Source: Petunia secreta (lineage: Eukaryota; Streptophyta; Magnoliopsida; Solanales; Solanaceae). From it: DNA of 64,000 bases. The DNA is taken from the NCBI GenBank assembly GCA_029990175.1, contig JARKIP010000017.1, positions 17,254,001 through 17,318,000 on the forward strand, given 5' to 3'. This document shows positions 1 through 9,982 of this stretch, piece after piece. Both the position numbers and the translations under genes were made by a program. How positions within the stretch are numbered: position 1 is the stretch's first letter; every line of letters begins with the position of its first letter. The notes under the pieces were generated by a model, which saw only the letters and a program-made list of their open reading frames with translations, did not search any database and was not told the origin of the DNA.

Positions 1-600
1 TAATTGTCAACAAATCAGTTGGCAAGCCGGTCCGGCACGTAACTAGGAGGGCCTTGGGGCTGACCTGTTAACTTAAAAAGTAAAACAAGACATAATACAA
101 AGCAAGTACAAAGACATAATTTAAAGCAAGTGCAAAGAAATTTGAACAATTTTGAAAAATCAACTGGTAAGCCGGTCCGGCACGAAGCAAGGAGGGACTT
201 GGGGATGATTTTCAAACAAATCAGTTGGTGAGCCGGTCCAGCACGAAGCAAGGAGGGTCTCGGGGCTAATCTGTTAACCTGAAAAAGTAAAGCAAGACAT
301 CAATTTAAATCAAGTGCAAAGGCATAATCTAATGCAAGTGCAAACCAATTCTTGGTGCGAAATGTAAAGCAATGCTTGAGCAATTTGGCGAATCAACAAG
401 CGAGACAGTCAAATAAAAGTGGAGCCTTTACGCTGATGGTCAACCTAAAAAAGTAAAGCAATGCATTAATTTAAAGCAAGTGCAAAAGTATAATTTAAAG
501 TAAGTGCAAAGCAAAGCAGTACGGAAATGTAATCAGTGCAGAAGTTGTTTTATAAATCAACTGGCGAGACAGTCCGGCAAGGATGGCTTTGGGCAGATTT
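1..600. repeat. Tandem higher-order repeat in element A interior
   Basis: The phrase 'agccggtccggcacg' and variants recur near 27, 170 and 230, and a more diverged copy lies near 565. The spacing gives a higher-order period of about 205 bp made of unequal sub-units. The same array with the same spacing is in element C (39.5-40.4 kb). Short open frames across it are by-products of the repeat. Bases 600-900 continue as decayed copies of the same phrases. Confidence 0.7.
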
Positions 601-904
601 TCACATAAAAATAAGGCAATGCCTATTTTCGTCATAATTTAAAAAACATAAAGAAAACCTCGACTTTATTGCTTATTGGGAATGAAAAATAAAAGAAGGA
701 GAGATGCCGCCTGTTCGACAATAATTCATGAAAAAACATAATGGTTTAAGTCATGAAAAAAGGTAATGCGACGCAATCTGCAAGGCAACTTTGGATTGTG
801 CTCCATTCAACTGATAAAAAAATAAGGCGTCGGGTCACGAAGCATCCAACGTCCTAGCGCAGCTTGCAAACTTGCATATCCTATTTACGGGTGGATGAAC
901 TCGA

Positions 905-1060
905 ATTGTTCATTTATAAGGCGAACGGACCTAGAAACGTTTATTTGTAAGGCGAACGAGCCTAAAACGATCATATATAAGGCGAACGAGCCTAAAACAT
1001 TCAGTTATAAGGCGAACGAGCCTAAAACGTTCATTTATAAGGGGAACGTTCCTTTACCAT
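905..1060. repeat. 30-bp tandem repeat, about 5 copies
   Basis: 'ataaggcgaacgagcctaaaa' recurs at a 30-31 bp period ('gcgaacg' at 921, 952, 982, 1012 and a variant at 1042). It sits at the place where element C has a different 30-bp array (38643-38745). Bases 1060-2120 hold only AT-rich interior of element A with no supportable gene. Confidence 0.85.
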
Positions 1061-2120
1061 AAGGTAAAGCAAAAGACATAAAAATCATTAAAGCAGGTAT
1101 TTCTTCAAACTTAGTAATATCTGCAAAGCACAAAAATGAAATTTTAGTAAGTGTTCTCGTAAAGCGAAATAGAAATGAAACTGATATGTTTAACAATTTT
1201 CAAGAATTATAGGAAATAAAAATGCTGCCTTTCAGCAATAAACCATGATATAGCATAATACTTTAAATCATGAAGAAGTAGTTTGCAATGCAATCAGGCA
1301 TGGTGCTCCAACCAAAAGTAAACCCATCTGAAGTAATCTCATTATCAATTCAGCTTATCTCACCGAATTCTTCTATGGATGAATGGTCTTGGCTACAAAG
1401 CAAAGTGAACCCCCACAATTGGAAATATCTCTAAATCATGAAATATAGAACTTTAGTAAACGTTCTCATAAAGCGAAAGAAAAATGAAACAGGTATGCTT
1501 CATAATTTACAAAAAGTTATGGGAAATAGAAATGCCGCATTTCGGCAAAGTGGAAGAGCATCAAGTTTTATCCCAAATATTATTGCAATCCAAGCGATGC
1601 TGAAAATTGACTTGCTAAGGTCGAGTCTTCATGTTTCTGCTCTCAAAGAAATTTTTTTAGTTTTTGGGAGGGAGGGGGAGCATTTGATGCTGCTACTGCT
1701 TCCTCATCCTTCTTCAAACTTGAATTTCCGAATCATACTCAAAGACTTTGCTCATGATTTCAATAGCATGAATGTTTTGATAATAGAGCCAAAGTAAAGG
1801 TAGTCTGGTAATAAAGTAAAGTGGTCATGCAAATATTTCATGAAAGTAAGATGCATTATATGAAATTTATACCTTGACTTAAGCTTGTGACATATCTTAA
1901 AACAAACTGAACATCCTTTATCTTAGAGTTGGCACTGTTAACTTAGCCAATTCTCGAGAATTTCCCAATTCATCTTTTGATAGTCAATGCTGATTCTTGC
2001 AAAATTCTGCCATAGTTATGATCATTTAAATCTTCAGCTTGCCTGGCAAAATTTGCCCCAGTTACTTACTTGAGGGAAATGAAAATTTAAATAATAAAGA
2101 GTCGAACCCGATATAGGCAC

Positions 2121-2156
2121 CTACGTATCCCGCCATGGGAATTAGACTGTGCGTAG
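2121..2156 (-). other. Conserved TACGTA hairpin block, copy in element A
   Basis: On the minus strand this 36-bp block begins CTACG and ends CGTAG, with an inner TTCCC-loop-GGGAT stem. The same block is in element C (41099-41134) and element B (48719-48755), always in the 3' part of the interior. Conservation across three diverged elements suggests a cis-acting RNA or DNA signal. The function is unknown. Confidence 0.6.
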
Positions 2157-2169
2157 TTCTGCATCCATT

Positions 2170-2450
2170 TCAGTAAGAAATCAATGGTCCTCCTGATAAT
2201 AACCACACCAGGACCTTTCCAATTTGGTGCGAATTTTGCCCCATGCTTCTACTCGACTAGGAGAATCTTTTTTAATGCAGATTTGCCCCGGTTTAAAAGT
2301 CCCTGAATTGAAATGCATTGATAATTATATTCTGATAAAATTTCCTATGAATTGTGTCTTATCTGCAAGCATTAACAGCTCTTTACGCATTCTGCATCTT
2401 TCCAATCATCTTCTTGAGGGATTCTCAAAGAAGGAAATTTCATTATTCGA
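2170..2450 (-). pseudogene. Vestige of integrase C-terminal region, element A
   Basis: Minus-strand translation near 2295-2200 gives FKPGQICIKKDSPSRVEAWG followed by a K-I-R-T-K stretch. It aligns with the decayed integrase C-terminus of element B near 48.9-49.0 kb (EPGQLVLKKIFPNQGEAKGK). The catalytic core, RNase H and RT that should lie upstream are absent. The next bases toward the 5' end (2460-2520) only faintly echo the 'YLLVYG' part of the core. This vestige shows that A descends from a coding Tat/Ogre element by a large internal deletion. A plus-strand frame over the same bases is a shadow. Confidence 0.6.
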
Positions 2451-2733
2451 ATAACACTGATTCAGCGTCATATACCGAGAAATTAAAGCTGCCCCATCTG
2501 AAGTTCTACCAGTATTAATATCGAAAAAGTGAAAAAAAAAATAACTTTTTACCGCATCATTCTCAAATTGCTCAGTTGTTTCGCTATGTCACAAGTAAAG
2601 ATTCGGCAGGTTTGCTAATTTCAATTTTAAAACAACATAAATAAATAATATGATAAAAATATAATGCATATTTTATTTCAATTTTTATAAGATAGAAAGG
2701 CGTACAATAAAGAGTTATTTCATATTGACATAA

Positions 2734-2738
2734 CTTTT
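2734..2738. repeat. Target-site duplication CTTTT, left copy (Tekay)
   Basis: CTTTT precedes the TG of the left LTR and is repeated exactly after the CA of the right LTR at 11961-11965. Element C at about 41.42 kb carries the uninterrupted sequence ('aacataagctttaaagtcc') and so serves as a related empty site. Confidence 0.92.
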
Positions 2739-3592
2739 TGAAACGACCTCGGTCAGTAGTTTCGGAAGTTAGGACTGCGATTGGGGTGCCGATAATTTTA
2801 AAATATTAATAAGGTCCATTAGGACTTGTCTGTAAAATTTGAGCTAAATCAGACCTCGTTTGGTATGCATCGGAAGAAGGTTTCAGTTTTTATTGTCAAT
2901 AAATATTAAAAAGAGATTTTTGAGCTCGGTTTGGGCGAATGAGCTTCGATTCAAAATTTGAAAGCGCCGTTAGGTTCATATGATTATTTGTGACTTTTAT
3001 AATTTTTTGAAAGTGAATTTCGATGTTGTTCGGCTAGTTCCGCAAAAATGCCGAAAGTTAAATAATTTGACCTTTTTCCATTAAATTCGCATCTTAAGTT
3101 TCGGGAGTCCGATTTGAGATCTGACTTCGCGAGTATGTTACATATATTTTGTATAACTTACTTAAAAATTTGGGATCATTTCGACTTCTCTAGGGTTCTA
3201 TTTTAATTTTAATCATCGTAGCGATTTTATTATTTAAAAAAAAAAGAAGAAATTGAAAAATTGAAAGTCGGCTTAGGGATTTACTCCCTTATAAGCAGTA
3301 GCCAAGATACATAATCAGAAACGTACAACTTACACAAAGAAAGGGAAAATTAGAAAAGAGGGGGGAAAAAAGGGAAAAAAGAGGTGGAAAAATAGTGGAA
3401 TTTCTACCCCAAATCTTCAGGTAATGATGTTAACTCATTATCTTAGTTTATTACGTGTGTTTGAATATATTTTTACGGTAAAAATAGGGATATTAGACAT
3501 TGCCCTAATGACGTAAATTGATATTTTAAAGGGTCAGTTGGACCCCGATGATGGAAAGGATTATATATTCATACTCAGTGAGTTATGGGCAA

Positions 3593-3600
3593 TATATAAA
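3593..3600 (+). promoter_or_regulatory. Candidate TATA box of Tekay LTR
   Basis: TATATAAA lies in an AT-rich stretch about 850 bp into the LTR. The 3' LTR has the variant TATAAATA at 10700-10707. The location is plausible for a U3/R promoter in a 2-kb LTR, but no transcription start is visible. Confidence 0.35.
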
Positions 3601-4079
3601 AATATAATTTATTTAGGGTTTGGTTATGGGACTTTGAACCCTGTATATAGGCCTGGCCTGCGTATTGCGTATGCGAATAGGGTATCAGGTTCCTAACTGG
3701 ATTGCCCTAAAACATAAGGAATGAAGCCTTTAGCTTTATCTGATATAATTTTTCTGCTTATTGAATAGAAAGAGATCGTTTGGCAACTAATACAAAGGAA
3801 AAAGCAGTGGTTGAGTAACAGGACTAGCTTTGGAATACGGTAAGTGTTTATATACATTTCTTTGGAGGCATCTGGCCTCGTGGATTTTCTACTACGTGTT
3901 CCTTACGTGTGTAGCTATCGATAGGCGTACTCATTACGCCTTAGCTTTAGATTTACATTCTATATTATATGTTATGTTCTGTTGTTGGTATTGCATTGAG
4001 GATCTGAGCATTGTACTCTGGTTGTGAGTTGACATATAATTCCCGGCAGTTGATGAGTGTCCTTCGTCGGTGAAGGGTT

Positions 4080-4197
4080 ATCATTGCATCATATTGAGGG
4101 TAGGAGGATTCCGCCCTCGGAGAAGGAGGATTCCGCTCCATTGCATCATATTGAGGGTAGGAGGATTCCGCCCTCGGAGCAGGAGGATTCCGCTCCA
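4080..4197. repeat. Two-copy 58-bp tandem repeat inside Tekay LTR
   Basis: 'catcatattgagggtaggag' followed by a GGATTCCGCCC..GGATTCCGCTCC segment occurs twice head to tail. The same pair is in the 3' LTR at about 11183-11300. It is followed by an ATTTC-rich simple repeat (4210-4265). Frames on both strands here are repeat artefacts. Confidence 0.85.
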
Positions 4198-4859
4198 TTC
4201 ATTTGGCACATGTGACCCATTTCATTTCATATCATTTCATTTCATCCCATTCCATTTCATTTCATACTATTGTATAGATTTTCTGTACATGACTACTGTT
4301 CTGCTTATATGTGCATTGCATATTTGTTGATTGTTGTCTGGTTGAGTTTCCCTTACTAGCGTATCTATTTTTTTGAGGTTGCTAGTTTGTTCACACTTAT
4401 TGAGTCCTCATGACTCACCCCCCCTATTTGTTCTTGTGTTTTCCTTCGTTCGGCAGATTCTGCTCCAGGACCCAGCCAGTCGCGCCGTGATTGAGGAGTA
4501 GTACGTTCTCAGCTGTCTACGGTGAGCCATCTTGTTCATTGCGGCCACCAACTTCAGATATTACAGTTTTCCTTACTTTTTCTCCCTTCGGGAGGTGTAT
4601 ATATCTTTTGGGCTTCTTAGATGTCTGATTTGGAAACCTTTAAAACTGTGTTTTCTGGATTGTTAGTTGTATTATTCAGACAGCTTATATGTTTGTCTAT
4701 CCTTGAGAGTAATATTATGTTGTTTAAGTTTGGTTCATTTTTATTTCAAGGTAATTCTTCACAATTTATATCGATTCAGTCCATAGGGTTCGCCCGACAG
4801 GTTTAGGGGAGGGGGTCGGGTGCCCGCACGGCCTAACCGAGAATTTGGGTCGTGTCAGT

Positions 4860-4871
4860 TGGTATCAGAGC
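4860..4871 (+). other. Primer binding site, initiator tRNA-Met type
   Basis: TGGTATCAGAGC starts two bases after the 5' LTR. It is the usual plant retrotransposon primer site complementary to the 3' end of initiator tRNA-Met. Bases 4872-5048 are the untranslated leader. Confidence 0.93.
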
Positions 4872-5048
4872 GAGGTTTAGATTCTTTCCAGATCATGACA
4901 GTGTCTAATAGAGTCTCGTTGATCAGGCGGAGACGTCCGTACCTATCTACGAGAGGCTATGATGGCATTTAGGCAGTTTCCCTTCTTTTTTTCCCTGTCG
5001 TGCGTGAGTCTTCTTATCTGAAGTTAAATATTTTTAATTTTCCGCAGT

Positions 5049-6590
5049 ATGGTGAGAACGCGCGCGAATGTTCGGCGAGAGGCGGAGGAGCCAGCGGTCA
5101 CCCCTATGCCTGCTGCTCCGCAAGGTCGCGGTGTTGGCCGCGGTAGAGGTCGTCGTCGAGGCAGAGGTAGAGTTGCCCAGGCCGCGAGGATGGTGGATCG
5201 TGTTGATCCTGCTGCAGAGGTTCCGGTAGTTCCAGCTTTTGCCGGGCAGGGGGAGCAGGGCTTATTCGTTCCCCCCGCACTTCATGACGCTTTTATGAGA
5301 TTCTTAGCGACGCAGATGCCCCAGGGACCTCCTATTTCTCAGGCTGCCGTAGATGCTCATATTCCTCAGGCTGCTGTAGATGCTCTTATTCTTCAGGCTG
5401 CTGTAGATGCTCCTATCCCTCAGGCAGCTCCTCAGGCTGCGGTAGATATTGGTTCTCAAGTTCAGGAAGCCCCCATTCCAGCTCCACAGGTAGCCCCAGC
5501 AGTTCATGTTCTAGGTGGTTATGTTCCAGAGGTAGCGGGTGTTATACCTCCAGTTGCTCAGGCTAGTTAGCCAGTCCAGGTAGCAGATCAAGTTGATGAT
5601 CCGGCAAGGTTGCTTTATTTTACCCGACTTAATCCTCCGAAGTTCTCTGGTCAGAAATCAGATAAGCTTAAGCCTCGTGAGTTTCTTGATCAATGTCAGC
5701 GTATCTTAGAGGCCCTTGGATATCTTGAGCAGTATGGAGCTGAGTATACTGCTTTCCAGCTTGACGGTCCAGCTTTAGCTTGGTGGACCGCACTCCGATC
5801 AGCTAGGCAGGGCTTACCTAAGCTGACCTGGAGTGAGTTCTCTCATCGATTCATGGAGAAGTTTTTCCCTCGCAGTCAGCAGGATGAGAAGAGGAGACAG
5901 TTTGAGAGGATTGGACAGGGTAACCTGTTAGTCACGGAGTACGAGCTATTATTTTCAGAGATGTCCAGCTATGCTCCAGATCTTGTGCAGGAGCCCTCTG
6001 AGAGGGTCATGCGTTTTATTGATGGACTTTCTCCTTATTTGCGGTCCCAGATGGCTCGTGAGATTGAGGCTGGTACTTTATTTGATGTCGCTGTTGATAT
6101 TGCTAGGAGGTATGAGGCCTATCATAGATTGGAGATGGAGGAGTTAGAGCGAGAGAGTAAGAGATCTCGTGGTCCAGGGCATTCTAGTACCTCGTATGGA
6201 GGTAGGAGTTATCAGCAGCAGAGTAGGCCTCCTGTTAGACCAGCTCAGTTTCCAGCACGTGGTTCTCAGAACGCGCCTACTTCTTCTCAAGGTCAGTTTG
6301 GGTTTCGCCCGCGAGATCAGTCTCAGTTTGATCAGCGTAGATTTTCTCCAGGGTGCTTTATCTGTCAGGATCTAGGGCATCATAAGAAGGATTGCCCTTA
6401 TATCCATCAGCAGGGTAGTAGCCGCCATTTCCCTCGCCTTTCAGCGCCTATGCAGCAGCAGCCTCAGGGTGCCCCTTCAGGGTCTCAGCCAGCTAGAGGT
6501 GCACCACCATCTGGTAGAGGTCGGGGTCGTGGTTCAGGTGGTCCCTCCAGGGGTGGATCTCAGGGTGGTAGTTCAGCTCAGCCGCAGAGA
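5049..6590 (+). pseudogene. Tekay gag (N-terminal tail, capsid, zinc knuckle), interrupted by a stop
   Basis: Gag forms the virus-like particle and binds element RNA. The frame opens at ATG 5049 with a basic Arg/Gly-rich tail, then an Ala/Pro/Gln-rich segment with imperfect 'QAAVDA' repeats. It meets TAG at 5568 and continues in the same frame. The capsid core is at about 5610-6160 (AWWTALRSARQGLP, then a helical segment to 'AYHRLEMEELERE'). A CCHC zinc knuckle (CFICQDLGHHKKDC) lies at 6354-6395, followed by a Gln/Gly-rich linker. The start is chosen because it is the first ATG after the leader and the family's Gag typically begins MVRTR. Identity is firm; function is doubtful because of the stop. 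Confidence 0.9.
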
Positions 6591-7625
6591 CAGCTATATG
6601 CACTGCTGGCCAGGCAGGATGCCGAGGCATCCCCAGCTGTTGTTACAGGTATTTTATCTGTTTGTGGTCGAGATGCATATTCTTTGGTGGATCCAGGATC
6701 TACCTATTCATATGTATCTCCTTATTTCGCTTCAGGTTTTCATGTTGATTATATGTGTCGTCGTGATCCATTCTGTGTTTCTACTCCTATTGGAGACATT
6801 ATCATCGTGGATCGAGTTTATCCAGCTTGTACCATATCTTTTGGGGGTCGTGAGACACTAGTAGATCTTCTAATCCTCGATATGGTTGATTTTGATGTTA
6901 TTATTGGCATGGATTGGTTGGCGTCGTGTCATGCCACATTAGATTGTCATGCCAAGTCTCTTCAGTTATCTCTTCCTTGTTCAGCACCAGTGGTGTGGCA
7001 GGGTTCTTATTTGCCACCCAGGGGACATGTTATTTCTTTCCTGAAGGCAAAACGGATGATGGATAAAGGGTGTTTAGCGTATCTTGCCATGGTTCGAGAT
7101 ACCACTGTGGAGATTCAATCTCTTGATTCTATTCCTTTCGTTAGGGAGTTCCTTGATGTGTTTCCAGATGATTTGCCAGGACTTCCTCCTGATCGAGAGA
7201 TCAAGTTTGGCATTGATACAGTGCCAGGGACTCAGCCTATTTCTATCCCTCCTTATCGTATGGCCCCATCAGAGTTGAAGGAGCTGAAGGAGCAGTTGCA
7301 AGATTTGCTTGATAAGGGGTTCATCAGGCCGAGTATTTCTCCGTGGGGTGCTCCTGTTCTATTCGTGAAAAAGAAAGATGGGACTATGCGAATGTGTATT
7401 GATTATCGTCAGCTAAATAAGGTCACCATCAAGAATAAGTATCCCTTAACTCGCATTGATGATTTGTTTGATTAGTTGCAGGGTGCCAAGTTCTTTTCGA
7501 AAATCGATCTGCGATCTGGTTATCATCAGCTAAAGATTCGTGAGTCAGATATCTCGAAGTCTGCTTTTAGGACTCGTTACGGCCATTATGAGTTCCTAGT
7601 TATGTCTTCAGACCCTCCGTGATCG
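6591..7625 (+). pseudogene. Tekay protease and RT N-terminal half; RT catalytic segment deleted
   Basis: This continues in frame from gag. The aspartic protease motif is YSLVDPGSTYSY with its Asp codon at 6690. The flap and 'IIGMDWLA' region follows at about 6900. RT begins near 7240 with PPYRMAPSELKELKEQL, then 'GFIRPSISPWGAP', 'VKKKDG' and 'CIDYRQLNK'. A TAG at 7473 interrupts it. The frame reopens ('FSKIDLRSGYHQLKI') and stops making sense near 7604-7611, where 'gttatgtctt' runs straight into 'cagaccctccgt'. The stretch that should encode the two catalytic aspartates is absent and the frame changes there. I infer an internal deletion, possibly at a short CTT/TCTT homology. Confidence 0.9.
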
Positions 7626-8760
7626 TAAGTTGTATGCCAAGTTCTCGAAATGTGAGTTTTGGCTTGATTCTGTAGCATTTTTGGGTCACGTGGTATCTAG
7701 TGAAGGTATCAAGGTTGATCCGAAGAAGATTGAAGCAGTGCAGAAATGGCCTCGTCCTACCACTCCGACGGAGATTCGCAGCTTCCTTGGATTGGCAGGT
7801 TATTATCAGAGGTTTGTGGAAAAGTTCTCTACTATTGCAGCTCCCCCGACTCGCCTGACGCAGAAGGCGGTTCAATTTCGATGGTCCGATGAGTGTGAGG
7901 CCAGCTTTCAGAAGCTTAAGGCCTTATTGGCTTCAGCTCCAGTGTTATCCCTTCCTTCGGGTACCTGTGGATTTGTAGTTTATTGTGCCGCATCTCGTGT
8001 GGGCCTTGGTTGTGTTCTTATGCAGCACGGGAAGGTAATTGCTTATGCTTCCAGACAGTTAAAGCCGAATGAAAAGAATTATCCGACTCACGATTTAGAA
8101 TTGGCAGCTGTGGTCTTTGCTTTGAAGATATGGAGGCATTACCTTTATGGCGAGCCTTGTGAGGTGTATACAGATCATAAGAGTCTGCAGTATCTTCTGT
8201 CTCAGAAAGATCTTAACGGCCGACAGCGGAGATGGCTTGAATTGATTAAAGATTATGATCTCACTATCCATTATCATCCTGGGAAGGCGAACGTGGTAGC
8301 AGATGCTTTGAGCAGGAAGTCCATGGGCAACATGGCTTTTCTTTATGCTGACATGAGACCATTGGCCCGAGAATTACAGTCCCTTGGCTACTTTGGCGTG
8401 AGATTTCTTCTTCCAGACTCCAGTAGAGTCTTAGCGTGTATTGCAGCTCAGTCTTCCTTAGTCAGTCAGATTAAGGGAAGACAGTTTGAGGATCCTCATC
8501 TGCAGGAGTTGCGTGGTCGACTCTGTGTTCCTGATGTTGGGGATTTGAGGCAGTTAGTGCTTGGTGAAGCTCATACCTCGCGTTATTCCATTCATCCTGG
8601 TATTACAAAAATGTATCAGGACCTCCGAGGGCTATACTGGTGGAAGGGGATGAAGAGAGATGTATTTGATTATGTATCTCGTTGCTTGAACTGTCAGCAG
8701 GTTAAGTTCGAGCACCGGAGACCAGCAGGGCTAGCTCAGGCATTGCCCATTCCCGAGTAG
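7626..8760 (+). pseudogene. Tekay RT thumb, RNase H and integrase zinc domain
   Basis: This frame (phase +1 relative to gag) follows the RT deletion. RT connection: YAKFSKCEFWLDSVAFLGHV, then 'SFLGLAGYYQRFV'. RNase H runs from about 7960 to 8320: the usual first Asp position reads 'VVYCAASRVGLG', so the aspartate is not seen; Glu is in 'HDLELAAVVFAL' and Asp in 'VYTDHKSL'. The segment ends 'GKANVVADALSRK'. The integrase HHCC finger follows ('HPGITKMYQDLRGLYWWKGM' and CLNC). TAG at 8758 ends the frame just before the integrase core, which continues in the same phase. The apparent loss of the first RNase H Asp is a further defect. Confidence 0.88.
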
Positions 8761-9844
8761 AAGTGGGAGCACATCACGATGGATTTAATAGTTGGTCTGC
8801 CAAAGACCCTGCGGCGCCATGATTCAGTCGTCATTGTCGACCGACTGACTAAATCAGCTCACTTTATCCCTGTAAAGACTACTGATTCAGCTCAGAGACT
8901 GGCGCGGATTTTCATTGAGCAAGTGGTTAGGCTGCATGGTACTCCTGTATCCATTATCTCAGATTGTGGTTCCCAGTTTTCTTCTCAGTTCTGGCAGTCT
9001 TTTTCAGAGAGAGTTGGGGACCCAGGTGCAACTTAGCACAGTATTCCATCCTCAGACTGACGGTCAGTCCGAGCGGGTTATTCAAGTTCTGGAGGACATG
9101 TTGAGAGCTTGTGCACTTGACTTCGGCGGTTACTGGGATGATCATTTGGCGTTAGCGGAGTTCTCTTATAATAATAGCTATCAGTCTTCAATTCAGATGG
9201 CTCCATTTGAGGCCTTATATGGTCGTCGATGTCGTTCTCCTATTGGCTGGTTTGAGTCTCGAGATGTCGAGTTGATGAGTTCAGATATGGTTCGTCGGAC
9301 TCTTGAGGTTGTTCATGTTATTCAGGATCGTTTACGGACCGCCCAGAGTAGGCAGATTTCATATTCGAACTGGAGGAGCCGAGAGTTAGAGTTCGAGGTC
9401 GGGGACATGGTATTTCTGAAAGTGTCACCGATGCGAGGTGTAAAGAGATTTGGCAGGAAAGGAAAGCTTAGTCCCAGGTTCATTGGCCCTTTCCGTATCG
9501 AGAAGCGTATTGGTAAGGTAGCTTATCGGCTTGACCTGCCAGCTTCTATGCCAGTTCACCCAGTTTTCCATGTGTCGATGCTTCGAAAGTGTATCCGAGA
9601 TCCTTCCGAAGTGATCGAATTAGACCCTGCTCAGCTAGATGTGAATCTGGCTTACGAGGAGTTCCCAGTAGCTATCATAGCGCGTGATATCCGGAAGCTT
9701 CGTTCGAAGCAGATTCCGATGGTTCGAGTGCGATGGAATAATCGTCCTCATGAGGAGGACACTTGGGAGCTTGAGTCCAGTATGCATGAGAGGTATCCTT
9801 ACCTCTTCGACGATTCAGGTTCGAACTTGATATTTAAAGCCTAA
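8761..9844 (+). pseudogene. Tekay integrase core and chromodomain-like C-terminus, frameshifted
   Basis: The integrase inserts element cDNA, and the chromodomain is thought to target heterochromatin. First catalytic Asp is in 'MDLIVGLP' (8779 on) and second in 'ISDCGSQF' (8962-8964). A frameshift lies at the T run 9000-9004; the family's usual reading frame implies one extra base. The third residue, Glu of 'DGQSERVIQ', is read in the next frame (9071-9073). The GPY/F-type module is near 9440-9580 ('SPRFIGPFRIEKRIG'). The tail at about 9680-9815 (IPMVRVRWNN, EEDTWELES, RYPYLF) resembles a chromodomain. Stop TAA follows 'LIFKA'. Bases 9845-9969 are 3' untranslated. Confidence 0.9.
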
Positions 9845-9969
9845 AAGTTCTAATCATTGTATATGATTTTAGTTTCGTAATAAATGTCATTGAAAATTCG
9901 TGTAACATTCTCATTAGAGGTGTGAAATCTATTTTAGACTCTTGCTCGTTCGAGGACGAACGAGAGTCT

Positions 9970-9982
9970 AAGTGGAGCAGAA
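9970..9982 (+). other. Polypurine tract of Tekay
   Basis: AAGTGGAGCAGAA, purine-rich apart from single pyrimidines, directly abuts the TG of the 3' LTR. This is the expected plus-strand primer position. Confidence 0.8.

Larger units (their letters stand above)
2739..4857 (+). repeat. Tekay 5' LTR (2119 bp)
   Basis: It begins TGAAACGACCTCGG and ends GGGTCGTGTCA, with the primer site two bases later. It matches 9983-11960 throughout. It has about 141 bp (roughly 3383-3520) missing from the 3' LTR, where the sequence passes directly from 'gggaaaattag' to 'ggatattagac'. Short similar AAAAT(T)AG stretches flank the gap, so a deletion in the 3' copy is likely. Confidence 0.95.

Noticed and set aside
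1438..1797. A plus-strand 119-codon frame with similarity to the frame at 40478-40765 in element C
   Set aside because: The DNA aligns between A and C but indels change the reading phase, so the resemblance is nucleotide homology of the same interior, not a conserved protein. It also lies antisense to the element.
4070..4330. Plus-strand frame in the Tekay LTR (also at 11173-11433)
   Set aside because: Created by the 58-bp tandem pair and ATTTC repeats of the LTR. It is present in both LTRs only because they are duplicates.
5304..5507. Minus-strand repetitive frame over Tekay gag
   Set aside because: Shadow of the 'QAAVDA' repeats in the Gag frame.
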